A stretch of DNA of 64,000 nucleotides, taken from assembly GCA_973895155.1 (NCBI GenBank), contig OZ316892.1, positions 3,162,001 through 3,226,000 of the forward strand, written 5' to 3'. Under the pieces are notes generated by a model that made no database searches, was not told the DNA's origin, and was given only the letters and a program-made list of their open reading frames with translations. A program made the translations under genes and the position numbers. Origin of the DNA: Marsupella aquatica (taxonomy: Eukaryota; Marchantiophyta). Below are positions 48,801 through 60,719 of the stretch, in pieces (the first letter of the stretch is position 1; every line of letters begins with the position of its first letter).

Positions 48801-51800
48801 ACTGCACCAGGGTAATAGTCATGTACAAAGAACAACGCAGGAGAGTCCTCAATCTCCCGGCTCACAAAAGTTTCCCGAATCGCCACAATGTACGGATGCC
48901 TAGCAAGAGGAGCCCACCTCTCTACTACCTCTGCAGCAGAAGCTGCCAGATCCCCACTTGGTGGCACCTGTCAAGCAAGAGGGGAGAGGCAACATAACCT
49001 ACATGACTTGCTTCTCTTCATGTTTTTAATGCGTAAAAAGTTTTGGCAAACATAAACATTCGTTTTTTTTCAAAAAGGACCCGAGAACTGCCACCCATGT
49101 TGGAGGCGTGTGCACTAAGTTTATCTGAAATGCGGCAATAGAATCTATGCTACAACAAGCGATGATCAACCTGCCGGTGGTCAATGCGCCGGATAGCATA
49201 TGCCAGACCATCTGAAGAAGATATGCCCTTGAAAATCATGGAGCTGACAACAAATGCCGCGCTTGAAGACTCGTCTTTTCGATTAACATCTTCCAAGGGA
49301 TATAATGTATTAAACCGTTGAACCACTTCTGGCAAATCGACTAAATTTTGATCTGTATCCAGCTGCATCCCATTTCCAGAATGTTACAATCATCAGAAGA
49401 AGCCACTGTCACCTAAGGCCCGCTGCAAAAGTAGCTAAAGTTCATTTTCTACTCCGGTAGTTAAACTATGATAAGCTCGCGCAAGTACAAAATGCGAAAC
49501 TTTCTTCCAGATTGATTTCAAACACACAAAAGACATGTTCCATAACGATAAGTCTAGGAAACAATAACGATGGAGGCCACAATCCAAGTAGACCTGAGCA
49601 TGGATGAGGGCGTGTCTCCTCCGAAGCTCTTCTCGTAATTGATCTGCCATAAATCGAGGTCCTAATGGCACAGCACCAACATTGGACTGTCCACGGATTC
49701 TTCCTTCACCTCGCCCTGCAGATCCACTGAACGGCCCTCCTTGTGAGACATGAGGCAGGTTACTTATGCCTTGACCAGGGCCGAGAAAATACGCTGCTCC
49801 CCCATGTGTTGTAGCTGGACCTGCAGCTACATTAGGCACAGGAGAAGGAGATCGGAAAGGGAGACGTGGTTGGGTTTGTACAGGTGAGGTGATTGCCCTT
49901 TGATTTGATAATTGGGGTCTTTGTTGAAGCAATTGCATGTGTTGCTGGTGCAGCAACTGTTGTTGCTGCAACTGCTGCTGTCGTTGCTGAGCTGATTGCA
50001 AATGTTGCTGTTGCTGGTGTGAGGGTGATTGTTGCTGCTGTTTTTGCTGTTGTTGAATGGTTGGAGAGCCTGTCGCAGTTTGTTGTTGTGAATCTAGATC
50101 TGATTGCAACGAAGGGAGAAGGTCTGATGCTTTGGAATCTCCACCAAAGAGGTTTGGAGAAGAAGCAGAAGATGTCAGTTTTCTACCATCGCTCATAGGA
50201 CTCATGTCAGATGGCAAATGGAAAGAATGCTGCTTCTCCACTGTTGGTACGCCACCATGCTTTGAAGAGTCTGCTTTTTGTGTTGGTCTCAACGAGAAAG
50301 GTGGTGTCTGACCTGGCAACTGCAGTTGGGGATGCTGCTGAATCTGCAGCTTCTGCATATGTTGATGAATTTGCGGTGCCCTGGCAGAGGGTGCCTGCAT
50401 TTGACTAGATCCATAACTTAATTGAGAAGAAGGGAAACCACTTCCAGCCTGCAAACCTCCAGTACCATCACCCACTATGCCCATACTTGCCATAGTCTCT
50501 GGGGGTGGGAGAACTGGCAGGCTACCGTTACTACGGGCCATGGGGATTGCAAATGCGGGATTGGGAGGTGACATGGCTGTCATACCCAACGCAGGGTCAT
50601 CCCCGTCAGGTAATCTGAAAGGCTGCATGACCATCGGGACCTCCATAGTCATGTAGGGACTGCTCATAGAATTGCCTCCCATTCCCCGAGCTGCAACGGC
50701 CATGAATTGGGCAGCTTGATGTTGCTGGAGCTGCTGGAGCTGAGATATATGTTGCCGAAGCTGCAGCTGCTGGGGAGGAACTCCCATGCCGATTGGTGAT
50801 TGGTCAGACAAAGATCGCCCGACTCCCATGGTTCCACCATGCAGGTGCTGTTTCGCTTTTGGTACATACGGAGGAGCACCAAGGGAAAAAGACACACCAG
50901 AAGGAACATATGGAGGCGCACTTGCACTGCCAATGGTACTTGGTGCGTTGGATGCTGGGATACTTGGAGTGCTGCCATTGATAGTGTTGCTGACATATAA
51001 ACCGCTAGGCACAAATGGTTGAGCATTCAGACTTGCCGGTAGTGTACTGCTTGAAAATGTTGGACCTGAAAGACCTTCAGAAGTCCCACTGCCATCTGAT
51101 TGCAAGGAGCCTCCAGCGATGCCAAGAGATGCAGATGTGTTAGGATTGCTCCCATCAATTCCAGATGTGCTTGTAGAACTCCCATTTTGAGACGAGGCAC
51201 TGGTCACCGACAAACTTGCTGAAGTAACATACGACGCAGGGGAACTAACACTTCCCAAGACTCTTCCTCCACCAGGTGTTAAACCACCCCAAGCAGTCAA
51301 GGATGCTCTCTGAGCAGCAGCAACTGCTGCGGGTACGAATGCTGGAGCAGTGACTGGAAGACCTTTACTCCGGATTGATACACCTGCTGGGGCGAAAGAG
51401 GGGCAGTGGAGAGATTTAACACACGAAGCTCATGACCGGTCATATTGAGTGGAACGTGTGACTTACACCAGTCAATACCAAGTCAACACAAAATGTACAT
51501 TGTGGAAAAGCAAGAGTAAGATCAGAATTCACCACTTGTGCCTGAGGTTACTGGTACTCCGCCTCCAACACGGCTTGCAGGAACAGTCCAAGTAGGTGAT
51601 GGTGCCAAACTGGAAACCCCAGCAGTTGTTGGTGTTGGCGGGCTTGAGGGGCATAGCACATTTCGAGAACTACGGATTCAGATATAGGGTGGCACAACAT
51701 TCTACAAAGGAAGCTCAATTTATCTTATGTCCCAAAGGGGAATGCACAATGCGTATTTTCATGCAGAGCTATTGGCAAACAAGGACGACAACTTGTAGGT

Positions 51801-52359
51801 TCGATGTAGTATATGACTACATTGAAAAGTCAATCTCTTCGACCAATGCATCCTCAAGCATTCCTACATCGAGGAGACTGTCAAAGAGGAACCTCTGCGG
51901 ACTCTATCACGGCGTAGTTCTGGGTATCGCTTCCTTGTTATATGCTGAAACCTAAGGCAGGGCCAATCGATTTGCTGAGAAAAATGCAGTGCAACACTTA
52001 CCCAGAGCGTGTCAACCCTGGAATGGTATGATTATATTCACAACCATCACTCTCATTCTGCGCACGAAACAAAAGCAGTGGCCACGTGAATTACCCCACT
52101 TCACACAACAATCTACAGGAGACGAGCAACTCCTGTCCGTCCTGGGAAGAATATCACATTTTCTATCTACGTGCCACCAAGACACTAAGATATGAAGGTT
52201 GAATAATTCACTCTCCAAGTATATTTGTTTTCAGGTCGACTAAGAAGAAAAGCAAAAGATAACAGACGTGCATGGATAATGGTGGCTACAAATAAGTAAA
52301 ATTTACCTTGCAATAACCAGTCAACAAGAGCTCCTTGCAGGCCTTTTCTCGCTTGGGGA
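45864..52359 (-). CDS. PAN3: PAN3, adaptor subunit of the PAN2-PAN3 poly(A) nuclease
   Basis: PAN3 dimerises, binds poly(A)-binding protein and RNA, and recruits the PAN2 deadenylase in the cytoplasm. Exons: 52359-52307, 52057-52002, 51669-51533, 51386-49594, 49362-49171, 48967-48743, 47949-47746, 47496-47281, 47134-46940, 46501-46442, 46255-46133, 45953-45864. All joins are GT-AG and in frame (about 1,113 residues). A CCCH zinc finger, [10 protein letters not shown] / C.EYNH (C-x8-C-x6-C-x3-H), is split by the first intron. [11 protein letters not shown] resembles the PAM2 motif for PABP. A long Ser/Gly/Gln-rich linker with polyQ follows. Then comes the pseudokinase region ([52 protein letters not shown]). 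The PAN3 knob carries [30 protein letters not shown] and [17 protein letters not shown]. The start codon lies upstream, possibly at 53724. Confidence 0.9.
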
Positions 52360-53692
52360 CTGTAACGAAGAGTGAACAAACAAGAACTCAATTATACTTT
52401 CCCACTGAACTAACAAGTAACGAGGCCTATGTTCTTTTACCACATCTCTACATGGCTACACCAAGTTGAATTGCTTCAAACTTAAATCAGATGCAAGCCT
52501 ACAGAAATTGTCTAGTGGTTGACTCAAGCCCATTTCTACCACTAACAAGGTCTATTGCAGTAGTTCAATGAACGACCAAGCCTGTAGAAGAAATCGATTA
52601 GACACTAAAATCTGAGGCAAATACCTGACAGTTTGACAATTTCCAACTCCCAAATGTGGATATGGTACAAGAGAGAGAAAGAGTACAGGCAGAGGCAATG
52701 CCTGTCCTCATTAGACATGCGAAGCCAAATGGGGATGTGCAGGACAAGGGAGTGTGCTCAGGACATCACCCACATGATCTCGTGAACGTGTACCCACCAG
52801 CTCTTCCTGATGTAGCTCTATCAGCACTGTTGTGGGCAAAGTTGCATTGGTCGCCAAAGAAGCATGTCCCTGATGTTGCCCAATAACGACAAGTGATGTT
52901 GCTGCAAGAAATTCACACTAAATGAAACTTTCCTCGAGTGATAGTCATCCCCTCTTAGGTACGTTACTAAAAGCAAAGCTCCATTTGTAAATATATGCGA
53001 CATCCTACTCCATAAACTCGGGTGCTGGGGTTAACGAGCAATATACTCCAATCTGCCATGGCCACAAAACTGAGCCAGAATGCAGTAATCCTGTGAATCT
53101 GAAAATTCCACAGTGCAGAAAACTTTTGCCCTAATGCACGGGCAGAAGGTTGCGAGATAATTAACATATTAAACAGACTGAGGAGGGCTTCGCTAGTCGC
53201 AGCATTTTCGACGCTTGTTTGAAGGACCAAAGGAAAGCGTTTCCAAATCCAGAAACATCAAGCTCGGCCAACTGCCTTCACAAGCAAAAGTAACACGATC
53301 GCAAAATCCCGGGTCTGCAATTTAGAACTACAAAGTTCCAAACCAACTTGCAAGTCTAGATCACAGAAGACTGCTAACCTCCTAGACTTTCATGGAAAGC
53401 GTATCTGGGAAGTGCGCCAAGCACTAAGCATCTCGAAAGGAGAGATTTTTTCTTTCGGCCTGTAAGTAAAGCTCGCGGGTGCGTTAGAGGACACCTTTTT
53501 GCAAATGGACTATAACACGAGAATCAAAAGATTCTTGACTCTCATAAATCACATTCAGTGAGATGAGAATTCAGACAGTACAATGCAAGTCATCAGCAAA
53601 GAATACAAACAATACAAGGACAGCAACACAAGCACCCATGGACGCTCTTATAGTGTAAAGGCATTGAGCAGGTCGAATGGAACGGAACATAC
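52360..53692. other. Unresolved 5' part of PAN3 (introns and missing exon)
   Basis: Probably PAN3 intron sequence with an unidentified connecting exon. CAACTGTCAG/GTATTT ending at 52625 is a possible donor, but its phase does not fit a direct join. Confidence 0.3.
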
Positions 53693-53724
53693 CTGGCAGG
53701 GAGCTTCTGATGCGGAGCACTCAT
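53693..53724 (-). CDS. Candidate first coding exon of PAN3
   Basis: ATG at 53724 reads MSAPHQKLPA and is followed by a clean donor (GCCAG/GTATGT). It ends in phase 2, whereas the zinc-finger exon at 52359 needs phase 1. At least one connecting exon between 52.4 and 53.7 kb is therefore still missing if this start is right. Confidence 0.35.
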
Positions 53725-55080
53725 TGCAGCGGAGAGGACTGCTTCACACGCATCACTAGAAGTTACTCGTCCGCTTATCCGTTTCGATTCCTACTACACA
53801 AGGTGCAGCGTCTACGGGCCAGCCCCTGTCCATTCTCATATTCCTCGGAACTGTCACAAAGTGCGGCCAAACAGCCAGCAGACCTCCGCAATATTCTGCA
53901 AATCATCGCCAAGCCACCTTGATTGGCATGCTTTGTGACTCAGACAGTGGAGCAATTCGCCGTTGAAAGAATCTATCTTACATTGACTTCACCTATAGGA
54001 CAAGGAGGCAGATAGAGGAGTATTAAATGTCTCCGCTTTTCTCTTCCCCCGAAGATTCTATACAAGTGATTGCAAAGCCGATGGATTCATGGATGGACGT
54101 CGTACACAAGTGGACGTCTCTGATATCCGTATCACCAGCCGAAGTCACTACTGTAGTACGGTCGTGCTACAGCGACAAACGGATTAGCAGTAGATTGGCA
54201 GACCAGAATGGACGACTAATCAGCCTGCCCTGCTTATCTTACCGCCACCATTTACAAGCCGATGCAGCAGGCCTTTTCACTAAACTGCATTCAACTCCTC
54301 TAGCCTTCAACCGAATGTCCTGAGGAATGATTCACCCAACCTAAACAAGCACGACCACCAGCCTCATCATCACCATTGTCAATTTTCTCCTTCCACTCAG
54401 GGCCTCATTCGCTCCTCCGATCCAGGGAGAATTCGCTCCTCAACCTCTACAAGCAGGGGAACAATCACTCCCTCCCACTAATCCTCCCCTTTCTCGTCTT
54501 CCCTACTTATCTCACGTGCCTGCCGCCTCCGACGATCAGTCAATAAATCAATCGAAAAATTGCGATTGAGTGTAATTTACTCAGACTACTTCATCCAAGG
54601 CAGAGAAAGAGAGACGGATTTGAATGCAATCTCTTCCTTTCTGCTTCCGGATCCTCAGCAAGCAAACAAAGTGCGATTAATGAGCCAACACCAAGCCTGA
54701 CAGTCTGCCACAGAGCGATTCACAGGCAATCTATCGATCAATGAATCAGTCATCGTCAATCAATCAATCAATCCATGAGCCAATCCTGACGACGTTGCCT
54801 CCTGTTCTCCTTCTTCATCATCCAGAGCCAAGCCGACTAATCCGAAGAAGCAGAGTCGAGCCGAGCGAGCCAGAGCAGGAGGAACACAGCCAAGCAGCTC
54901 TCCTTCCTCCTCCTCCACTTGTGTGCTTCATTCCATTCCATTCCACATTCAGCACCTATCTATTCTACAAACGCAACATTACCAATGAGAGAATGACGGT
55001 AGATTTCTCTCTTCTCTCTCTTCACTCAGTCTCTCGAGGAAAAAGGCAGAAAAGGTGAAGAAAAGAGAAAAGAGCATTCC
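53725..55080. promoter_or_regulatory. PAN3 upstream region
   Basis: Likely 5' UTR and promoter of PAN3 on the minus strand, with pyrimidine-rich tracts on the plus strand. No core element is asserted. Confidence 0.3.
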
Positions 55081-55088
55081 TTCAAAGT

Positions 55089-55162
55089 TCTCTCTCTCTC
55101 TCTCTCTCTGCTGTCCCTCTTATTAATACTGACCCACCTTCATCTCCTCCCCCCCCCCCCCC
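55089..55162. repeat. (TC)n microsatellite and C14 run
   Basis: TC dinucleotides at 55089-55109 and an uninterrupted C14 at 55149-55162. Confidence 0.9.
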
Positions 55163-55840
55163 ACTAATCCAACGTAACAGCGAACATTTAATTAATGAGA
55201 TGATTAGTGGAAGGTCATTTCACTATACTGATATGACTAAGGTACTCCAAAAAGTCATTTGATTTGTAAGCTGCATGGAGATCTTAGCAGTACATTCCAA
55301 CGAGGGGTTATAGTAAGTAAATTGAATTAGGGAGCAGCTTAGCGATTTATTGAACTCTGAGGGTGACTTTGTAAAAAATGGTTTCACTCTATTGCATCTT
55401 TCAGTTGTCCTTCATTTTTCACTGAATTGCTTTGATAAATAAGTGTAGGCAATTGTCCTAGAAATTTAATTTTCACCTTCCGTATGTCAACATTACGGGG
55501 GAGTGCACCTCCACTTCCCCTACTCCAACTTGGCAACTCACATTTAATTAAGCTGATTTGAGATGATCGGTAGAAGCTCCACTTCACTATATTGCATTTA
55601 AATTTTTTTCTCACACTCTAAATTGCATTGATAAATGGCTGTGTAGACAATTTTCCTAGAAATCAATTTTCATCTTGAGTACCTTCTATGTCATCAGTTC
55701 GGGGCCATCACTTCCTCTTCATCCAACCCAACGTTACAGCTCAAATTTAGCTACACAAATCTGAGACTATTAGTTCAAGCTCCATCTCACTAATTTCCAT
55801 TGATAAAGCCATGCAAGCCATTGTTTTCCATGAAGTTTAC
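55125..55840. repeat. About three degraded units of roughly 215-250 bp
   Basis: Units near 55130, 55490 and 55700 share a C-rich start, 'ctccaac-t-ggcaact/gttacagc', 'catttaattaa', 'aagctcca-ttcacta', and 'attgataaa...gacaatt-tcctagaaat'. They are strongly diverged, so borders are approximate. Confidence 0.55.
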
Positions 55841-56285
55841 ACAAAATGTGCACTTTTGCTATTTACAAAAATTGTTCCTTTGGAAATTTCTTACATGCCA
55901 AATAGTAGACACAAACAATGATGAAATAGTACCCAAAGTAGTGCCTTTGTAAATAGCACAAGTTTACATTTGTTTCAACTACAAAGCTGATTCTTCATAA
56001 TTATGGCATTTGTGTGTATGCTGACAAATTTTGGTTGAATGTGCAATGAAAATATGTTGATATCTGAAATGGACCTGCAGTTGTCTACATCACGTGAACC
56101 ATTTTCTGTCATTTTGATATTTATTGGAGGCATACTACATAAGTATAGATATAGATTTCTACGTCTGTTTGACAATCTTTTGTTATTACAATCATATGGA
56201 AGATATGTTCACCTAGTATAAAACGGATTTCAATATCCAAAAGCTTGTCAACTTGAATGGGATGCTTTCTACATGCTATTGAATT

Positions 56286-56331
<46 letters not shown>

Positions 56332-57230
56332 ATAAAATTGGTTATCAAATATGCATACAACCCATTTTTGTGATGTACCTATTCTAGGAGTTGACCCAGA
56401 TTCACATGGGACAGGCTGGAGGGCATGGGAGTCATTTAGAACAATTTGAAACAACAGCTGGTTCTAGAAGTAGATCAATGGAACTAGTGTCCCCTCCCGC
56501 TCGGGAGACCTAGAAGTGTCCTTTTTGCAACTATGGAAGTACTTGATTGTTCACTAAAGAAAGTGAAGTCTCTAGTGGTGAGATTCCAAACTTGGTGTAT
56601 CATAGGGACACTAGGGTGGTCAGGAATAATATGACCACATTGTGGAATGTACAAGGAATGTTTGAATCCCCACTAGCCATGACAAAACCTAGATCCACCA
56701 GATTTCAAAAAGTAATTTATTTTTGAAGTTGTGGAGCAAACTGGCATGGTAGAGCAGAGGAGTGTCTGTGGAGTGGAATGAAAAAAAAAGGGGAAATCTT
56801 GGACAATTCCCCCTCATATATGGCCAGTGGTAGTTTATGGCTGCGCTGATGCAAAATCCAGCTGAGGGAAGGTCAAGGATATACCACAAAAGAGAAGGAG
56901 GGAGGGAGGAAAATTAGTTCAATCTTGTTGTGACCAAACCCTCTTCAGTCGCATATAGTTTATTTAATTTTTGCCTCCAAATGAATACTGTATTAAGTAA
57001 AAATGATTCAAGAATTTGCATAATGGCTGTTGGATTTGGAAATGCAAAGCATTATTCAGAGGTCTTTTTTATTCAGAAAGTGAGAAATTCCTACATAATT
57101 GCTCGTCCAAAGTGGCCTCGTGACCAAGCTTGTGACTATGTGACAGACTATTAGTAGCCTTCCTTTCCCTTGTTTGCCAATTGACTGTTAATGGTAACAT
57201 CCTTCTGTTTCCTAGCTTGAAACCAAGTCA
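55841..57230. other. Spacer with no recognised gene
   Basis: AT-rich with short frames only. It contains the (AT)n microsatellite listed separately. Confidence 0.4.
56288..56328. repeat. (AT)20 microsatellite
   Basis: Uninterrupted AT dinucleotides. The YIYIYI frames in this area derive from it. Confidence 0.95.
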
Positions 57231-57374
57231 TTGCTGAATGTTTTGTGAACCAGTCCCCTGTCTTATAACTAGATTGGTCTAGGTGGTAGTGCCCGCTGAA
57301 TTATTGGGGTTTCCTGCCTTTGGGATCTTATCTCTGGTTAGGGCCTTTTTGGTCATTGGTAGTGTGACATATAC

Positions 57375-57515
57375 AGTTACCACTCCCCTAACATGTAACT
57401 AGATTGAGCAAGGTGGTGTGATATAAATAGTTACCATTCCCCTAACATATAACAAGATTGAACCAGGTGGGGTGATATTAATAGTTACCATTCCCCTAAC
57501 ACATAACTAGATTGC
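57375..57515. repeat. Minisatellite, three 54-bp units
   Basis: AGTTACCA-TCCCCTAAC starts at 57375, 57429 and 57483. Each is followed by 'ataactagattg' and 'caggtgg-gtgatat'. A partial diverged unit lies upstream near 57262. Confidence 0.85.
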
Positions 57516-58362
57516 AGAGCCATATGAGTCATTGGGTCTACTGCCTTTGGGATCCTAAGCACTCCTTGTTTCCCGGCTGTGTGATATGTATAGTACTATT
57601 CTCTGTTACTCTTGTCTTGGCTGAGCCATTTTCTGAGACTTATCCTCCCCCATTCCTGCTTCCCACTTGCACCCAGCTTCAGTTGCACTTCCAGAGTCCC
57701 TAGTCTAGAGTCTTCACTCTAGACCATATGCCCTGAAATGTAGGTCTCAATTGCAATTGTATAGTTAGGTCTTAAGTGAAACAAATTTGCCCTATATCCT
57801 GGAAATAATAGTAGTAAGGATGTATGTATTGATTACCCTATATAACGTCTTGCATACTTTTTGAAGCATTCCCTACCTATCAACCCAAGGGGAACCCCAT
57901 TTTACTTGACAAGGTTGAGACAAACAGGCCAGACACTCCGTCAGTGACTTTGTCAAAGGCCTTAGCAAAAGATCAGAAACATAAATTTCCTTCACTCATC
58001 AATCCCAACTCATCATGTTGAAAGGTTAGCAAAACTTCCAAGTGAGATTTTACCTCACTGACTCTAAATCTAGAATTTTCACACTTATTCTTGTCCTTTT
58101 CTACATAGCAGGTAGTTGAGTTAGTTCTAGAGACTTGGCTAGTTTGTCACACACAGTTCACTAACTAATCCCAAATCCTGGTGAGAATCCTCTTTCATGT
58201 TTTCTAGAAGACTTAACTTAGATAACTAAACCAGAACTTGGGATCCCTCAACTAGAATTTCTAATCTGTCACCAGGGAACGTATCAAGAAAAATAAGTCT
58301 GTCGCTCCACAATAATGTGGAACATTAAGGTTCAGCATAATGTCTTCCATCAGGTGCACGTT
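57516..58362. other. Spacer with no recognised gene
   Basis: No coding exon, RNA gene or clear repeat structure recognised. Confidence 0.4.
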
Positions 58363-58540
58363 CGAGATATATGCTTAGTAGACCCCCTTTTGGAAAAAGT
58401 TTGCTTAATCAACCCCCTCGATACTTTCCCCCAATCTGGACCATTGATGGACCTTTCAATCTCAGATCTGTACCATTGATAGACCTCAGGGGTCTATCAA
58501 ATAACAAGTTTCATTTTGGGGGTCAATCAAGCAAATACCT
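58363..58540. mobile_element. MITE copy B (178 bp)
   Basis: Left end CGAGATATATGCTTAGTAGA then a C run; right end on the minus strand AGGTATTTGCTTGATTGAC then a C run. The terminal 23 bp match with about five differences. Flanks GTGCACGTT (58354-58362) and GTGCACTTT (58541-58549) look like a 9-bp target duplication with one mismatch. Inverted copy at 8078-8254. No coding capacity. Confidence 0.8.
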
Positions 58541-60270
58541 GTGCACTTTGTGTTCAGCTACTTTTGCTAGTCATCTACCTTCTTGGACCAGTTGTGTTTT
58601 GGCCTTGGACGGTTCCTGAAGATTGAGGGACGAAGTTAACTAATCAGTCTTTAGATGCAACTAATCTTGCATCTCACTTGTCTTTTACTTCAATCGTGTC
58701 CCTACTCTTCTTTCAAGGATAACATGCAGTATTTTGAGATTCTATGCATATCCTACCTTGACCTGAAGGTTTGTACTGTACTGTAGATGTAATGTACGAG
58801 GTTGTCAATCAGTAGTTGTACTAAGCATGCTCGTCAGCATCGTCAAGTTACTCTAATAAGGGCCTGGCTTCAAGAGACAAAAGAGAATCTTTCAACCAAT
58901 CTTTCACAAATCTACCTGAGCATGCAATTTGACACGACCGATGTGTAGGAAACAGTACAGTGGGGAGTAGAAATTCCAGCTTACAGATTGTAGTAGAGCA
59001 CGGTACGACTCTGTTGGGGACGTCAGTGGCATTTTGGCTACAGTTATACCTGGGAGAAAATGAAGAACCGCTCACGTTACCTGTCGCATAAGAACATGAA
59101 AGGCACAGAATCACGTCCATGAAACAGAGCCCTGCAAACTTTTCTCGATTAAGTTCTAGGTTTGGAATGATGAGCACAATGCGGACTTAACTGAAGTGGA
59201 CTTACTAGCTTACATCCTAACTATAATACACAGTTGCGCCAAAAAACGGAGTGGTCGTCATTCAAATTTGGAATGTCCTTTTGGGTGATAATAATTGAAA
59301 CCTGTAAATATGAAACCAATAAGGGGAAAAATAAAAGGAACATGAAAAAACCTGGTACAGGGCAGGGTGTGCACATGGTGTGCACAAACCAGGTACACAA
59401 AGATGCACAAGACAGGTACTATTGTATTTTTAGGTACAGAATATGAGCTCATTACTCTTGGGAGCCCAGATACAAGGTACAAAAGGGACAGAGGTACTCT
59501 AGAGAGGTACAATTGTACCAGCAGAGTACAACTTACTTTTAAGAGAAAGGGAGGAGCGTAGCTTCTTTCCCTTTGGAGTTTAAAGTTCTCTCTTGCTAGC
59601 CTATGTGAGCTCATAAGGGCTCCTTGCATTTAATGAGAACTTTTAAGCAACAACAACTACAGAAGAGGGAGAGTGAAGAGGAAGCGATGATAACTCCTGA
59701 CACGACCCTGGCCCTAGCCTCTATTCAATAAATGTATTTTTTTGGTGCAAGCTTTTGCCAAATTCTACCTCCCCAAAATGTGTTCACCACTTTTTCCGCC
59801 ACTTTTGCCAAAAATTTGCTAGATTTTTTGCATACCATTGGCCACTCTCCCACCAAATCATGGACCTCATTTGCCAAAATCTAACGGTTGTATGTAAATC
59901 TAGTGATATCTGACGAATAGGATATAATTCAAGAAAAATTGTGGAAGAATACTCCTAGCATCTCCTACCTTTGAGAGGCTGACATTTGCCACATTGGCTA
60001 AAAACAAAAAATTAATGTTTTAAACCCGGGACCCCAAAGTCCCATCTCCAACCCTAACTCAATCTTGCCCCGGGTTCCAACTCCCCAACAACCCCTCTGT
60101 TGTTATGTCTTGCCACTTTGTTTACCACAGGAAGAGGCATGGGGTGGGGGCCAAAATATCTAGACCAAAGTTGATCTGGGGGTGGCAGGTCCTCCAATAT
60201 TGGAAAGTGTTGCAAACCACACCACTATCCCAAGGGGGCATGGTATTGGCGACTAAGGAGCCGAGTAAAC
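58541..60270. other. Spacer with no recognised gene
   Basis: 59340-59530 is unusually rich in GGTAC and GTGCACA words. Otherwise short frames only. Confidence 0.4.
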
Positions 60271-60274
60271 TTGG

Positions 60275-60700
60275 ATGAGGTTAGCAAAGGGGTTCTATGC
60301 AAGGGGTAGGCAAATTGTTTTGTTGAAAAGTGGGCTGAGTCGTGTCGTTGCCTCAAGGGGAATTGGCGTTGGGGCGGCCAAAGCCAAGAAAGTGGCCGTA
60401 GTCAACTTTAATCAAACTAAGCTTAAAGTAACCAAAAAATTGGGGTTACTGATGAGGTTCCAAGATATATGCAAGTGCAGGGAAAGGGCCATTGAAAAGT
60501 CAGCCAAGCAGCGCCGTTACCCTAGGGGGTCTCGACATCGGGGCAGACAACGCCAATTAAGCTATTGCGGCAACTTTAAGTAAGAAGTTTTAAGTAAGCG
60601 GCCAATGATGGTAACTTTCAGCAAAAAGCTTAATAACGTAACAAAAACGTTGGGGTTATCAATGGGGCTTCAGGATGCAAGGGTGGCAAAAAAGTGGCAA
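60275..60700. repeat. Degraded direct duplication before array 2
   Basis: 'attggggttactgatgaggttccaagata' type sequence near 60436 resembles 'gttggggttatcaatggggcttcaggat' near 60650. Adjoining words 'gccaa-gccaag' and 'caactttaa' also recur. The 102-codon frame at 60275-60583 (basic, no domain) lies within this repeat. Confidence 0.45.
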
Positions 60701-60719
60701 CAACTTAACAACTTTTTTA

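Noticed and set aside
49893-51026. Plus-strand and alternative-frame ORFs overlapping the PAN3 linker
   Set aside because: Shadows of the biased Gln/Ser/Gly-rich exon; the minus frame alone joins to conserved PAN3 exons.
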